NCBI GenBank assembly: GCA_015501605.1
Contig: JADNRZ010000039.1
Coordinates: forward strand, 62,001-126,000
Direction of reading: 5' to 3'
Length of the DNA stretch: 64,000 bases
From: Panaeolus papilionaceus
Taxonomy: Eukaryota > Basidiomycota > Agaricomycetes > Agaricales
A program made the position numbers and the translations under genes. Each line of letters begins with the position of its first letter. The stretch's first letter is position 1. The notes below the pieces were generated by a model that had not been told where the DNA came from, ran no database searches, and saw only the letters and a program-made list of their open reading frames with translations. Of the stretch, positions 31,901-43,850 are shown piece by piece.

Positions 31901-34900
31901 ATAGACTTGTGGCCATTGTTGGATGACGGGGTACTGTGAATGGAGTCGTTGATGTGGTTGGATGTGTTTGTTTAGCCTGCCATTGACGCGTTGGGCATCG
32001 TCCAGGCTGCTGGGCTGTATCTTCTCGTTTAAAGGGTTTGGACGTCATATATGTGAGTGAATGATCCTGTTTTTCCACTACTTGACCTGGCTATGACGCA
32101 GTTTCAACGCACCCAGTGTATTTAGGCAGAACAAATTCTATTTTCTCTTGGTGTTTTAACTATCTGTGGAGTGAAAACAAAACCCTACCATAACCCTTCA
32201 CATGCCCCTCAAGTTCCCGTGTACTATCCCTTGTTCCCAACTCAGGGTATGCTCTAGACACGACGACGTCATCCCGTTCTCGGAGATCATCCACCACGTT
32301 AACGACTGGTATCAACGAGGCCTGGGCTCGCCAAAGTGGCGCATATGTGACGTCCGGGTGCTACTGAAACAACTACCAGAGGAGCTGAAGAAGGAGCAGT
32401 GGTGGGACCGACCCCTGCCTAATCTGTGCTCGTCTCATGGAGGATAACTACAGTCCCCCCCGTCCTCTTATTCTCATAGCGCCGACTCATTTACGACGAC
32501 CTCGTCAACATCCGCATCTTTGGAGCACGATGCTTCAGCTACACTCCATGGTCCACTCGCCCCTGCTTCTTCTGGAGCACAGTCACGAATTTCACCCTCC
32601 ATCCATGCTCGTCGTGGTATATCAAGTAGGAGGGAGCCGGTGTGATAAATCCCCACCCCGTCATCCGCTTCAACACTGGCTTCAATCACACCCGTCATCG
32701 CCATCGCCTTCTACGCTTTCGTCAAGCACTATTACTCTCATCATCGCCCCCCAGGTTGTCCTTTAATCAGTACACGTCTACTAGTTCTCCCTCCCCTCCC
32801 CGGATCTCCTCTCTGCCTGTGTCCACACCCGTTCAACGACACTCTCAGTTACCACTGCCCCAGCTCCACCACCTCCTGCCCCTCGTGAAGTCCGTCTTCA
32901 GTCGTACCTGCCATTGTATTGAGGTCAGTGTCTTAGGAACGACGCAAGGAGGATGTGAAGGAGAAGGATTATGCCAGTGTCGCGATGGCAAACCTCAAAC
33001 CTCCGCCTCTGCCTCTGCCTCCACCGCTCCGTTTTGATCCTGTATCCTGTATCCACCGTCGACGAGCACAAGCACCACTCACTTCCCTCATCCCGTACCA
33101 GTTTACATCCCTGATCCTCAAGCATAACCCTCACTGAAAACCACACAAAACAACGCTGGACCCTGCACATTCCTTACCTGTTGCGGCGTGAAATTGCGAG
33201 TACATGAAATCACGAGTCAAGCGGGCAGCTTGGTGTTGGTGGGAATGACGAACGGGGATATGGAAAGGAGAGGAGAATGGGAGAACGAGGATGGAAGAAC
33301 TGAAGGAGACAGGAGATGGAGGAGGGGATGTCTGTGTTGTTGTTGAGTACGGACGTTGACCATAACAGCTACACGGACAGGGTTGAAGGGAAGGGAAGGA
33401 GAGAGAAGTGAAATACCACTCGGACGCGTCAAAGTCATCTCCGATTCCCCCACTTCGTCCCATCCTTCTGGTCCCTCATGCACCTTTTCACCTGCACCCG
33501 CGCCGCCTCCAACATCAACATCAGCTGCATCACCTCTGACTTCAACACCACCACCTTTACCTGTATCGCCTGCTCTGGTATCAACAAATACGATGACCAG
33601 TTCGTATCATCAGGAAGAACGAGGAGAAGACAGGGAAAGAGAGGGTGAAGGACGCTGGGTTGAGCTGAGGAGGGAGTAGTCAAACTAGAAAGGAGGAAAC
33701 GAGAGAGAGAGAGAGAAACGAGAACACTACCGCTCGGCGCTGGTGGATCAGCGAACTGAGGGATTCTCCTCAGTCACGCATTCTCAATGAGGGGGTTTAG
33801 CGGGTTTATGAGGCGGCATCGTGCAAATTAGACGAGAAGGACGAGCGGAGCAGGGCGGTTTTTCTGCACTGGTGGTTGTTGGTTGGCATGAGGAAAACGC
33901 GGGGTGAAAGCATCGGGCGAGCTGCAGTTGTATTGGTAGCATATATGCCTATTAGCAGTGGATTATCGTCGTTGGGGAAACTAGACGATGGATACCCTCT
34001 CCGGAGTTTCTTGAAATTTTCATCCCCGCCCTATTTTCTTTCCTACTTCAGTGTGGCTTCTATACGTCCTCTGTCTGCGATTGTGGTTCAAGCATACTCG
34101 GGTGTCTCAACACCCCGAACGATGGCTACACTCCAGTGATACTTCCTTCAAACCCCAACTTTGCCATCATGTCACTCAATCTTCTGTAAGTACTGGCTGC
34201 TACTACCCTTCCGGCGTCCCCAATTGACTTATGGTCCTTACCTGTGATCCCTAGGTGCTTGGAATCCGTATCACGACTCGCCAGCACGATAAGCGAGGGT
34301 GATCACGAACTTCATCCCCTCTGATAACGACAACACGCCTGCCACGTCATTGATATTCAATATAGATGTATTCTCTCCTCCCGCTACGACCATGCCATGG
34401 CCAGAGGACATGGTCATGATGTCGGTTTGGTCAACGCGACAGTGAGGTCAATACCCCACGCCGCTCAGTCGAGAGTTGAAACAGTGTGATGTTGCCATTG
34501 GGAGCTGAAACTGATGGCGGGGTGACGTTGGAGTCGCAGTCACTTTGACCTCTACCAGAAGCCTAGATCCACCGGTGGACCTCACTCCTTTTGTAAGAGG
34601 AACATTGACATCGTATCCTGCCCTTCATCGACTTTTGTCCGCTCTAGGTGTCGCTGACGGTCCAGGAAGCGTCGTTGTTGAAGGTCGGCGCATTGTCGGA
34701 TGGGTTCAGGGTCGGGGTCAGAGAGAAGTGGGAGTGGTAACTACTACCGAGTTATGATAACTTTGAGTACGATTACTGTTGGGGGTGCGAGTGGAAAAAT
34801 GGTTGGGATGTGGATGGATACGTTTGGGGTAGTAGAGAGGCGGGAAGCGAGCATGGTCCAGTTGGATCATGAGGGGAGCGCCGACCGAGTCGTTGGCGTT

Positions 34901-34985
34901 GGTTACGGACATTACAACTCATTTGTATGGGATGTATCCGCGAGTAATCTTACGCTGAGGCTCTTAAGTGTTCGGGGACTGACTC
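31901..34985 (+). other. X1 family copy 2 (unknown multi-exon gene), best-preserved front exons
   Basis: The exon with NDWYQRGLGSPKW (near 32305) stays open through VLLKQLPEELKKEQWWDRP to a stop near 32445, so this copy lacks the nonsense codon of copy 1. The LIYDDLVN exon (near 32490), Pro-rich exons (to about 33130), the PAPAPPPTSTSAASP linker (near 33500) and a charged segment (EDREREGEGRWVELRRE) follow. The downstream intron near 34595-34650 and the VADGPGSVVVEG block are present. 32489-33303 is identical to 2665-3479. Boundaries, start and function are unresolved; it could still be expressed. Confidence 0.35.
32489..33303. repeat. 815-bp tract identical to 2665-3479
   Basis: Partner of the identical tract in X1 copy 1. 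The flanks outside are much more diverged, so the identity is confined to this tract. Confidence 0.8.
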
Positions 34986-36932
34986 TGAATCAGATACGTT
35001 CTGTCTGTTGGCACTGGGTTGGTCGTTTTTTTCTTATTTCAAAAGGGTTTGATTAAATATAAGTGAGCCATTTATCCAGATTTTCTTTTAACTAAGCTGG
35101 TTCTGATGTATCTTCAACGCTTTCAGTGTATTTAGATTCAATAAATATCATTCCTTTCACGTCTTAATCTACATGATGTGCGCATCTAATCCTACACTTA
35201 CACCACGAGTCGTCCTGTAGTCCCTCTCTCCCCTTGGCTCACGACCATCCCATGCTACGTCCTCTGGAATTTTTAATGATCAGTACCATTTAGGGAAACT
35301 GGGGAGTACATGGCGTCCCGGTGTACCAGCAACAACCCTTGGAGGAAGTGAAGCAAGCACGATCAAAAGCGACATCGGCAGTCTGAGTCGCTTATCATCT
35401 TAATCTCGTAGCGCCAATCCCCGCTATGACGAGGTTGTTTCCTCCTTGTGCGACTGTACCGCCCCATTCCCCTTCAGGAACACACTCTATACCTCCTTGG
35501 TCTCTTCAGGCGTCTGTTCTCGACATTCTAATTTCACCCTACTCTTCCCGTCTTCGTGGTATGGCTAGTCGCGCGCAGCAGTAGGAATTTGGCTATATAG
35601 CCCCACCCCGTCGTCTGGTCCGACTCCTGCTTCAGCTCCACGTCGACCATCGCACATCCGGTGCCCCTCATCATCACTGTCCACCCTATCCGCAACATCC
35701 ACACTCGTAAATGACCCTGTGGGCTGGCTTGCAGTCAATATAACAGGGAGATGTGGTTTGGAGATCGGGGATGTGAAGGAAGATACGGAGGAGAGGAATT
35801 CTGCGAGTGTGGGGAAGGGAAACTCAAAGCCGTTGCTTTCATCGTCCGACTTTATTTCCGTATTCCTACCACCTAATGCGCCCGCAACTCCAGGACCAGT
35901 CTCAACACCGTCGCCCTCGCTCTTCCTCCATCCACCACACGTCCCAGGTCCACCAGTATCCCCACAAAAAACCTCTCAAAGCGACAAGCTCCGCTCCTAG
36001 AATTCTTACCAACCTAAATCCCACCATTCGCGGAGATTGAGAGTGAAGTGGGTAGTCTGGCGTTGGTGCGGATGATGCGTGGCGCTGTGGAGGGGGAGGT
36101 TGTCTTGATCAGCGGGAAGCGAAAGGGGAGAGCGAGAGACAGCGAGATGGAAAAACTGAAGGGGAGGAGATGAGGCAAGGAAACGCCTACGTTGTTGTTT
36201 GGTAGGGGCGTTGAGGTCGACGAGAACACGAGCGGAGTCGAAATGAAGGGGGAGGCGGGAGAACGTGAAGTATCACATGGGCGCGTTATGGTTGACTGCT
36301 GATTCCCTCACTGAATCTAATCCTTCTGGTCTCTCATACACCGTTTTACCTGCACCCGCGTCGCATCATCAACTCTCACTTCAACATCAGCATCGTCATC
36401 TATATCACCCGCTTAGCTGCCAACAAATACGATGGCTGATACTCAGCCGGAGGAAGAACCAGGTGAAAACCGTGAAAGAAGAGGTGAAGGTCGGTGGGCT
36501 GAGCGGATTTACGAGTCAGAAAGAGAACTACGTGTGGTCAACACCACCGCTGGCTGCGTGAAAGAAAAGTTCTCGTCGCTCACGCGCTTTCGAACGCAAT
36601 ATGTACCGCAAATAGCGGAGATCACGAGGCAAGGAGGCAGCTTGGCGTTGGTGGGGATGGTGAATGACGTTGTGGAGGGAGAGGTTTTTGCAGTGGACAA
36701 GAACTCGAGAACGGGAAAACGGGATGGAAGAACTGAACGGAAGAGAGGAAACAGGGAAGGAAACATCTATGATCGTGTCGGGCAGGGACATTGACGTTGA
36801 TGGGTGCATGAGCCGGGTTGAACTGATGAGGGAGAGTGGGAGGGAGACGCGATAGGGGAGTGACTGTTACCGCCTGTCGAGATCAATGTCTTCCTGCGTG
36901 GCCTCAGCTTGTAATGGGTGTCCCGACGTTTA
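34986..36932 (+). pseudogene. X2 family copy 2, 3' end replaced
   Basis: Starts with the shared TTTCAAAAGGGTTTGATTAA block. Pro-rich exon near 35790-36000 (KGNSKPLLSSSDFISVF, then APATPGPVSTPSPS). A charged exon near 36430-36590 has EGRWAERIYESEREL, and 36610-36800 has IAEITRQGGSLALVGMV. Homology to other X2 copies ends abruptly after CCCGACGTTTACG at 36932, inside the terminal exon, where unrelated DNA begins. The terminal exon and the following GTPase gene are missing. Confidence 0.4.
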
Positions 36933-38650
36933 CGCTCTCTCTCGGCTCATCACCAGGTGGTATCCAGCGGCTCTATCACCTGTCATCCCTTTCATTGAAT
37001 CTTCGTTTGTAACTGTCCTCTCCGCCTGCAAGTCCTCATCCGAAATTATAAGGTTTGGGCGCAGACGCGCAATTTGTTCCTGAGGCACCCAATGCAGATG
37101 ACACGCGCATGTTCTGTTATCCTCACAGAACAGAGACATCGCGACCTAACTGTCGATTGGCTTGCGCTCCCGAGCATCCCATGTATTTCTGAACTCAATG
37201 GCGCTGCGCCGGAGGCCCGTCGAGTGCCGAAGATATCTGTTGCGGATCCATGCGTGTTGTAGATTTTGCACGCCTAAGCGACATCCTGTGAGATTGGGTT
37301 GTTATAAGTACGATGTCCTTGACATGCATTTATTTACCTTCCAGTGCTCATCAACTTACAACTCGCGAAAGCTTGTTTCGGTCTGAGACATCTGTGTTTC
37401 CGTCCACATCATGCCATGGTCCACATAGTCGTGTTGATATGTGTGCTCATCTACGTTGCTTTTCGGGAACCCCGAAGCGCCCTGACAAGGTCTAAAAATT
37501 CGTGGTCGTGAGCCGGAGCAGCGTTTGTCTATTCCACACGGTATGGATAAAAAAAATACTCTCGCCGTTTACATTCCTGTGAACAGACAGGATCAACAGA
37601 CACAACGAGTATATGCAGCTTCTATTGGGACCTACTATCGACTAAGCTATCCCTAATTTTCTCAATCATTTCCACCACCCTCGCCTCTAGTGCACATTCC
37701 CTTTCATCGTAAACTCATAAGCTGACCTACCCGTCTGACACGCTCCAAGTATGCCAGCTGTCAATCACATAAAAACTAGGGCGCTTTAGCGTGGATTGGC
37801 GGCATACCACCTTGTACTGAATCTCGAGGGACAGTCACCTTGTTCAACACGACATCAATCAGACCTGAAGTACATCGGTGCGTGGCTCGTTTTAACCACT
37901 TCTGCTTTCATTTTGGAATTTCTGCGTTCATCGTGCACCTATGGGGTTTTTCATCATTATCCACAGACAAATCTTTATTATACATAAGATTAGATAGTCC
38001 ATGTATATATTTTCTCCCTCTCGTCCCCGACTTGACCACTCCGGCTACGGAGACTCGAGTGTAAGAACCGAGATAATAATCAGAATATGGCAATGAGTAG
38101 ACATGGTGTGTTTCGTGACAAGTCCACGTACCTTTATTGAAAGCCATGCTCCCTGTATATTCCTATTTCACATTCACCTTCATCACAAGCATTACTCATA
38201 CACTGTGCTCGCCTTACCCCTATCACCCCATTAGTGCCCTCCACTAAATTGACGTTCCGAGAGAAATGCGCACTGTGAGCCGTACTTTTGCCAATCGGGG
38301 AAGGAAGTTTTATGACAGCGGATTTTGGACTGTCGATCGTGCGCGGTAATAGTCTGCCACGACATCGAGACCGAATTCGCGCTGCGATTGGCCAGACAAG
38401 CAAGCAGATGTCAAGTGAGGCAAGTTGTATATTAATGAAAGTAGGGTTATGACTTGACCTGGTCCCAAGTGAACAATTGACACGCCATCCAAAATCTCAA
38501 CACAGTCTATCGAAGACCACAAGTGCCCTGATCTCTGCCATGAGACTATTTTTGGCCACAGCATTTGATGTTGAGAGAGAGATGGAGGATTGGAATTGGT
38601 GATGATGGCTATCGTTGTTGCTGATCCCATTCACAAAGTATTTACAACGT
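36933..38650. other. Unrelated segment replacing the end of X2 and an expected GTPase gene
   Basis: This DNA has no similarity to the surrounding array. Possible minus-strand gene fragments: 38310-38630 (MGSATTIAIITNSN..., with a GTCAAG donor and CGCAG acceptor that could splice it onward), 38134-38403, 37908-38147, and 36930-37139 (VPQEQIARLRPNLIISDEDL). No single continuous gene could be assembled and no family is recognised. No terminal repeats or target duplication were seen at its edges. It may be the remains of a transposon or the repair filler of a deletion. Confidence 0.4.
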
Positions 38651-41230
38651 GTTTGGATTACTACATTTACTTGGGATTGTTAAACCAACTTCGTATTTGC
38701 AATTGAATCAACTCAGAGCTGAAGCCCCTCCTACGCGACGCGCCCTATCACGTGCTGTGCCACACGCACACCAAATCTGGAAAATACTAACTTTGAGTCG
38801 CGCCATCAAGCCACTCTGCTCTCTTCGCTGCGGACCACCACCGATGTCCTTTTCTTCCTCCTCTAGATGAAAAATTATCTGCTTACCGCAAATTCCTTTT
38901 CGCTTATTTTCTCTTGGAGGTTCATAGCTGTCGTGGGATTAAGGGATACGTAGCGTTATGGTTGGATGTGTTGTCTGCTCTACCTGTCGACAACACGTTG
39001 GGCACGGTTCAGGCAGATGTGGCATAAGGTTGGGCTGTCTCCTCTTTTGAAAGGATTTGGAATACATATAGGTGAGTCAATTATCCTGATTTTATTTTAG
39101 CTGACCTGAATCTGACGCACCTTCATTTCTTGCAGTGTATCTAGGTAGAACAATACTATGTTCTTTTGCGTTTTAACCAGAAGTGAAGTGAACATAAAAC
39201 CCTACCATATACACCCATGCACCCCAAAAGTTCCGGTGTAACTCCTCGCTATCTTCCGTTCCCAATCTCAGCATATGCTCTAGACACACTATGTCGTCTC
39301 TGTTCCCGGAAATCATCCACTGTGTCGACGACTGATATCAGAACAGCAAGTCTGAGCTCACCAAAGCGGGATATGCGTGATATCCAGAGCAGTGGTGGGA
39401 GCCGTCGTTGTCACTGTAGTGGGGCTGATATCAGCCTTCAGGCGTTGAGGTTGATATTACACCGACTCATGGTTAGTCCTCATTCACCTCATGGAGGATC
39501 AAAAATGGCATCCGAAGTTCCCCGTTCTCTTATTCTCGCAGCGCTGACTTGGAATCAAGTATGACATTGTCGTCAATATCTGCGTTTTCGGATTTAACTT
39601 CTACCAGTTCTCCCTCACCTCCACCCTATCACCTCTCTCCCGGTGTCTACACCCCTTCAACAGGGACCACCGCCCCAACTCCGCCTCGTGGAGGCCCGCC
39701 TTTAGTCTTACTAGCCGTTGTCATTAGGCCGGACGTGGTAGGAACGAGACAAGGAGGACTCGAAGGAGAAGGATTATGCCAGCGTCGGGATGGGAACCCA
39801 AAGCCTCCGCCTCTGTTTTCGCCTTATCCTCATCCCGCATTCTATATCCTGCACCTGCACCTGCACCACTCTCTTTCCTCGTCCACCTGCATCTAATACT
39901 ACTGGGCATCCCTGAACTGCCAGCACAACCCTCACCAAAACACCTCACAAAACGATGCTAGACCCTGCACAAATGCTTACTCGTCACGACGTGATATCGC
40001 GAATCGCGGAGATTACGAGGCAAGGGCAGCTTGGTGTTGGTGGGGATGATGAGTGGCGCTTTGGAGAGGGAGGTTGTTGCATCGATGAGTGGAAAGGGAG
40101 GCGAAAACGGGAGAACGGGATGGAAGAACAGAAAGGAAGAGAGGAGACAGGGAAGGAAACGTCTATGAAGTCGTTGAGCAGGGACATTGACATCGATAAG
40201 AGCATGAGCGGGGTTGAACTGCAGGGGGAGGAGAGAGAACATGAAATATCGCCCGGACGGGTTGTGGTCGACTACCGATTCCCTCCATCACATCTGGTGA
40301 TTCTGGTCCCTCATCCTCATACACCAATTTACATGCACCCCCGCCGCCTCCAACTTCAATATCAGCTGCATCGCCTGTGACTTCAACATCGCCATCGTCA
40401 CCAATATCACCCGCTCGTCTCTCAACAAATAGGATGACTGATACTTACTCTAATGAACAACGAGACAAAAATCGTAAAAGAGGTCAAGGTGGTGGGCTGT
40501 GCGAATTGAAGAGGAAGGGAGAGGAGGAGGGGGTAGTCAAGAGGAGAGGAAAAACCATCGCGAGAAAGGGAAAGACGCAAAATTACCACCGCTGGTTCTG
40601 CGAAAAGACTGATTCTCGTCGCTTCCCCGCTCCAGATGGGGATCTATAGCGAGTGCAGGAGTCGCCATCGTTCAAAGCGAGAGTTCTGGGATAGGTGGTG
40701 AAGAGGGAGAAGAGGGATGTGAGGGCGAGGATGAAGGTGATAGATAGGGAGCGTGTGAGGGAGACACGGGATGGAGTGACTGTTACCGCCTGTCGAAATC
40801 GATGTCTTCCTGTGTTGCCTCAGATTGAAATGGGTATACCGACGTTTACGATGTCGTTGTCAATCGCGCTACCACTCCCCAGTACCACCTCCGAGATTCA
40901 ACCTGCGGGTTCTCTAACCTCACTTTCTGCTCTTTCTCTACCCCTGGACGATCGTTCCACTTCCCCCAGTGTGATATCGACGTCAACATCGGGGGCGTCG
41001 CGGTTCCCAAGCCATTCCACTCCGTGCGCCATGTCAACTGCAGTTCCCGATTACGCTCAATGCTACTCACGCCAAAACGCAACTTGCCGTCGTTGGATTT
41101 GATAGCGTCACAATATGGAAGTAATGGATGATTCTATAAAGAAGAAGACTCATTCGTAGTGTACGTTAGTCACGGTCGGGCGCTTTAGACTAGGTATATT
41201 ATTTGAATCAACTTCCGTTGTGTGCCTCGC
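38651..41230 (+). pseudogene. X1/X2 hybrid copy 3
   Basis: The 5' part (38651-39950) resembles X1, with the promoter block, the intron near 39070-39135 and a Pro-rich exon with TTAPTPPRGGPPLVLL near 39670. The 3' part (from about 39950) is X2-like: DPAQMLTRHDVISRIAEITRQ, the linker exon near 40300-40430, and a terminal exon ending at about 41102. The X1 back half and X2 front half are missing, as expected for unequal crossing-over between the two paralogues. Terminal exon frames match those at 28820-29290. Function unknown. Confidence 0.45.
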
Positions 41231-41708
41231 ACCAACGATCTCTTACTATGCTCAGTTTTCAGTGAATGACAACATTCTTCTTTCATCACTATTTATCATC
41301 AGCTACGCTGCCCCTCCCTCTCTCCGCTTCTCGTGAGATTGCCCTGTTTTGTCTCCTGTAATCCTCAGCTCGCTATCGCTCATGTCAAAGCCTCATGACA
41401 TGAATTAAGCCCAACGATCGTGAGCCCTCACAGTCGACATTACCTTGAATTCGAGAATATTATCAATGAGTATCACGAATGCGATAAGAGTGGCAAGCTT
41501 GAGATACATAAGGAAAGACACCCATGGATATGTTAATTACAGAACAATATCGACAAGAGGATGTAGAAAAGAGAGAATCTTCAAACAAAAAAAAAATGAA
41601 AGAGAAAAGACGTTGTATGAACAGTGGATGAAACTGAAACACTATATCAGTGCGTGACTATTATTTGACTTGGTAGCAAGAGACTTACTGGAGTCTCGTC
41701 ATGGTGGC
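41231..41708. other. Convergent intergenic region before GTPase 3
   Basis: Matches 29291-29870 in large part (ATTCGAGAATATTATC near 41450, A-run near 41585). 3' flanks only; no gene supported. Confidence 0.45.
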
Positions 41709-43061
41709 TTAACGATCCCTGTTCCTGTGAAGCTTCTTTTCCAGACGCTTCACTGAATCGATGACCCTGCCAAGGGGCCCTTTCTTCCGCATTATAGAAT
41801 CTGGGGTGGGTACCACGAGTGCAGGGGTGGATCTGGAGGGTTCAGGGGTGGGTGCCATGGACATAGGGGCGGCATTAGTGGGTTCAGGGGTAAAAGCACC
41901 ATCTACCCCCGATTCGAAATCACGCAACTCCTGCTCGAATTTCGCAAGAAGGCTCTGTTTCCTCAAGTTGTGGAATAAGGGTGGCTTTGAGTTGCTCGTC
42001 TGATCGCTCTGTTGCATCCTGCAAATCTGACTGAATGTTGGTTTGTTGTAATTGAAGACCCTGGATTTGTATTTGAAGGTCATTGTATAGATCAGATGCA
42101 AATGGTGTTTGTCGGAGGGGCAGTGAAATCGATTCCTCAAGGAGATAGTCTTTCAAGTATCCTCGATCAAAATCACCATCTAACATTGTGAGTGCTGACT
42201 CCTGTGTGTTTTGAAACCTGACAATACTACTTCCACTGCTGATGTAGTTCTAATGAGTGATGGGAATGTCATTGATCAATACCACAAGAAATTTCCGAGA
42301 TTAGCATACCTTCCAGATTTTGTCTCGAAGCTCACTGAAATTGCTTTCTGCACGCCTTGAGGCACTTTCGCCCCAAATGAGGTCCCACATTGTAGAAATG
42401 ATTGTAATTTTCTTAGCTGACTCTGGTCCTGTCAATGCTTCAAAGGTTCGAAGCACCCGCCTTTGACTTCCGGGAAGGCATGGGTTGTGTATAGGTGTGA
42501 AGTAAAGAATATGGAAGAATGGATTACTATGCTTGAGGTCAGTGTGTGTCTCAAGAAAGAGGCAACTGGGGCTCACTTGTTTGTCTGAATCATGTTTCTC
42601 AACATCGAGACTATACCCATTGACGAGATTTTGGCATCTGCGAAGCCCGGAACATCCACGAGGTAAATCGGGTTCCCTGTTCCCACTGTTCCCTTACTCT
42701 TAATATTCAAGATCCGATAAATGTTTACTGATTGTGTAAACCCTTCCAACTTATCGCTGGAAAGGCCGAGTGAAGTGTTTGGTGCAAGTGATTCTATGAA
42801 CTGCAACGGCATTGGTTATGCCATTTTGTTATAGTCTGATAATCACCTCACTTACTGTACTTTTCCCTGACCCGGTTGGGCCAAGCAGGCTAGGCATACA
42901 AGTATAAGTTGTAATCTCAGAGTCGTATTGAGCACTTACACAAATACGACAAAACCTAAACTCCCATCTATTCGCCCTACTTTTGAGACCCGTTCTACAG
43001 ACACAGCTCCAGAAATTGTAATATGTTTGAGCTTGGGTGCAAATTCCGGGATTGTGGACAT
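41709..43061 (-). pseudogene. AIG1-like P-loop GTPase copy 3, frameshifted in the C-terminal coil
   Basis: Exon 1 (42940-43061, MSTIPEFA), the 34-nt P-loop exon (42856-42889), the DVPGF exon and the STMWD exon are intact and splice as in copies 2 and 5. In the last exon the coil is cut after IPQLEET by a 2-nt loss at about 41950-41962 relative to copies 4 and 5. The shifted frame ends within about 10 codons. The original frame downstream is still open to the basic tail (RLEKKLHRNRDR) at 41709, with a linker containing two PTPEP motifs. The G domain could still be made as a truncated protein of about 260 aa, so 'pseudogene' is an interpretation. A sequencing error cannot be excluded. Confidence 0.65.
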
Positions 43062-43850
43062 TGAAAGGTATTAGCAAGAGAAGAAGCAGACTTGGTATGT
43101 TAAAGGCAAGATGGGTGTGCGAGAAGTGACAAAAATTCGCGAGTCTGACTATGTATATGCACGAGGTGGCCACGAGGATTTCTATTCTGGTTGATCAACA
43201 AGGTACGACTGGTGCGACGGGCAATCGCATTTCTATGTTCCCATTGACAAAGGGATTGTAATAGGGGTGGTGTGACAGGCAACATACCATTCATCATCCT
43301 CAGATTTGAAGACTGAATGGGTCAGCATCGACGACCGAGTACGGTATTGCATGTATTTATTAATTCCCGATCCTTCAGAACTTGTGTTCCCTTAATTTTT
43401 ACCAATAATAACGTGATATCAAATGAAAAAATGGACATACTCGTGATGCCGCGGAAAGCAAAAACAGGTTTCGACGCGGCGTTATGGATTAACACGGCGC
43501 AGAAACTGATTGGTGATCCATGATACCACACATTGGTAAACCTTATGGACTCCAAATAGACAAAACTAATCACCATTCCACGAACAAGTGGCCGCTCCTC
43601 TGACTTCACAGCTAAAACGCTCAAATTCCAATTCGAACCCAAGCCCCTGTCTGCGTCGGCGCATTAATGATCAAATCAGAATCGCGCACGTGCCATGCAT
43701 CTCATTCCCCAAATTTGGAAATCTGAACTTTGACTCGTGGCGTCACATCTCTGCTCATTATTGACCATCACCAACACCTCGTCTTCCTCCCCTGGGTCCC
43801 AAAATCATGTTTTTATGGAATCCTTCCTTTTCCTTATTGGATGATTAAAA
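43062..43850. promoter_or_regulatory. Divergent intergenic region, module 3, with leader ORF
   Basis: The minus-strand leader frame 43100-43297 (65 codons; ARRTSRTLLINQNRNPRGH) ends 38 nt before the GTPase ATG, as in copies 1 and 4. The remainder contains the conserved promoter blocks of the array. No other gene. Confidence 0.4.
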
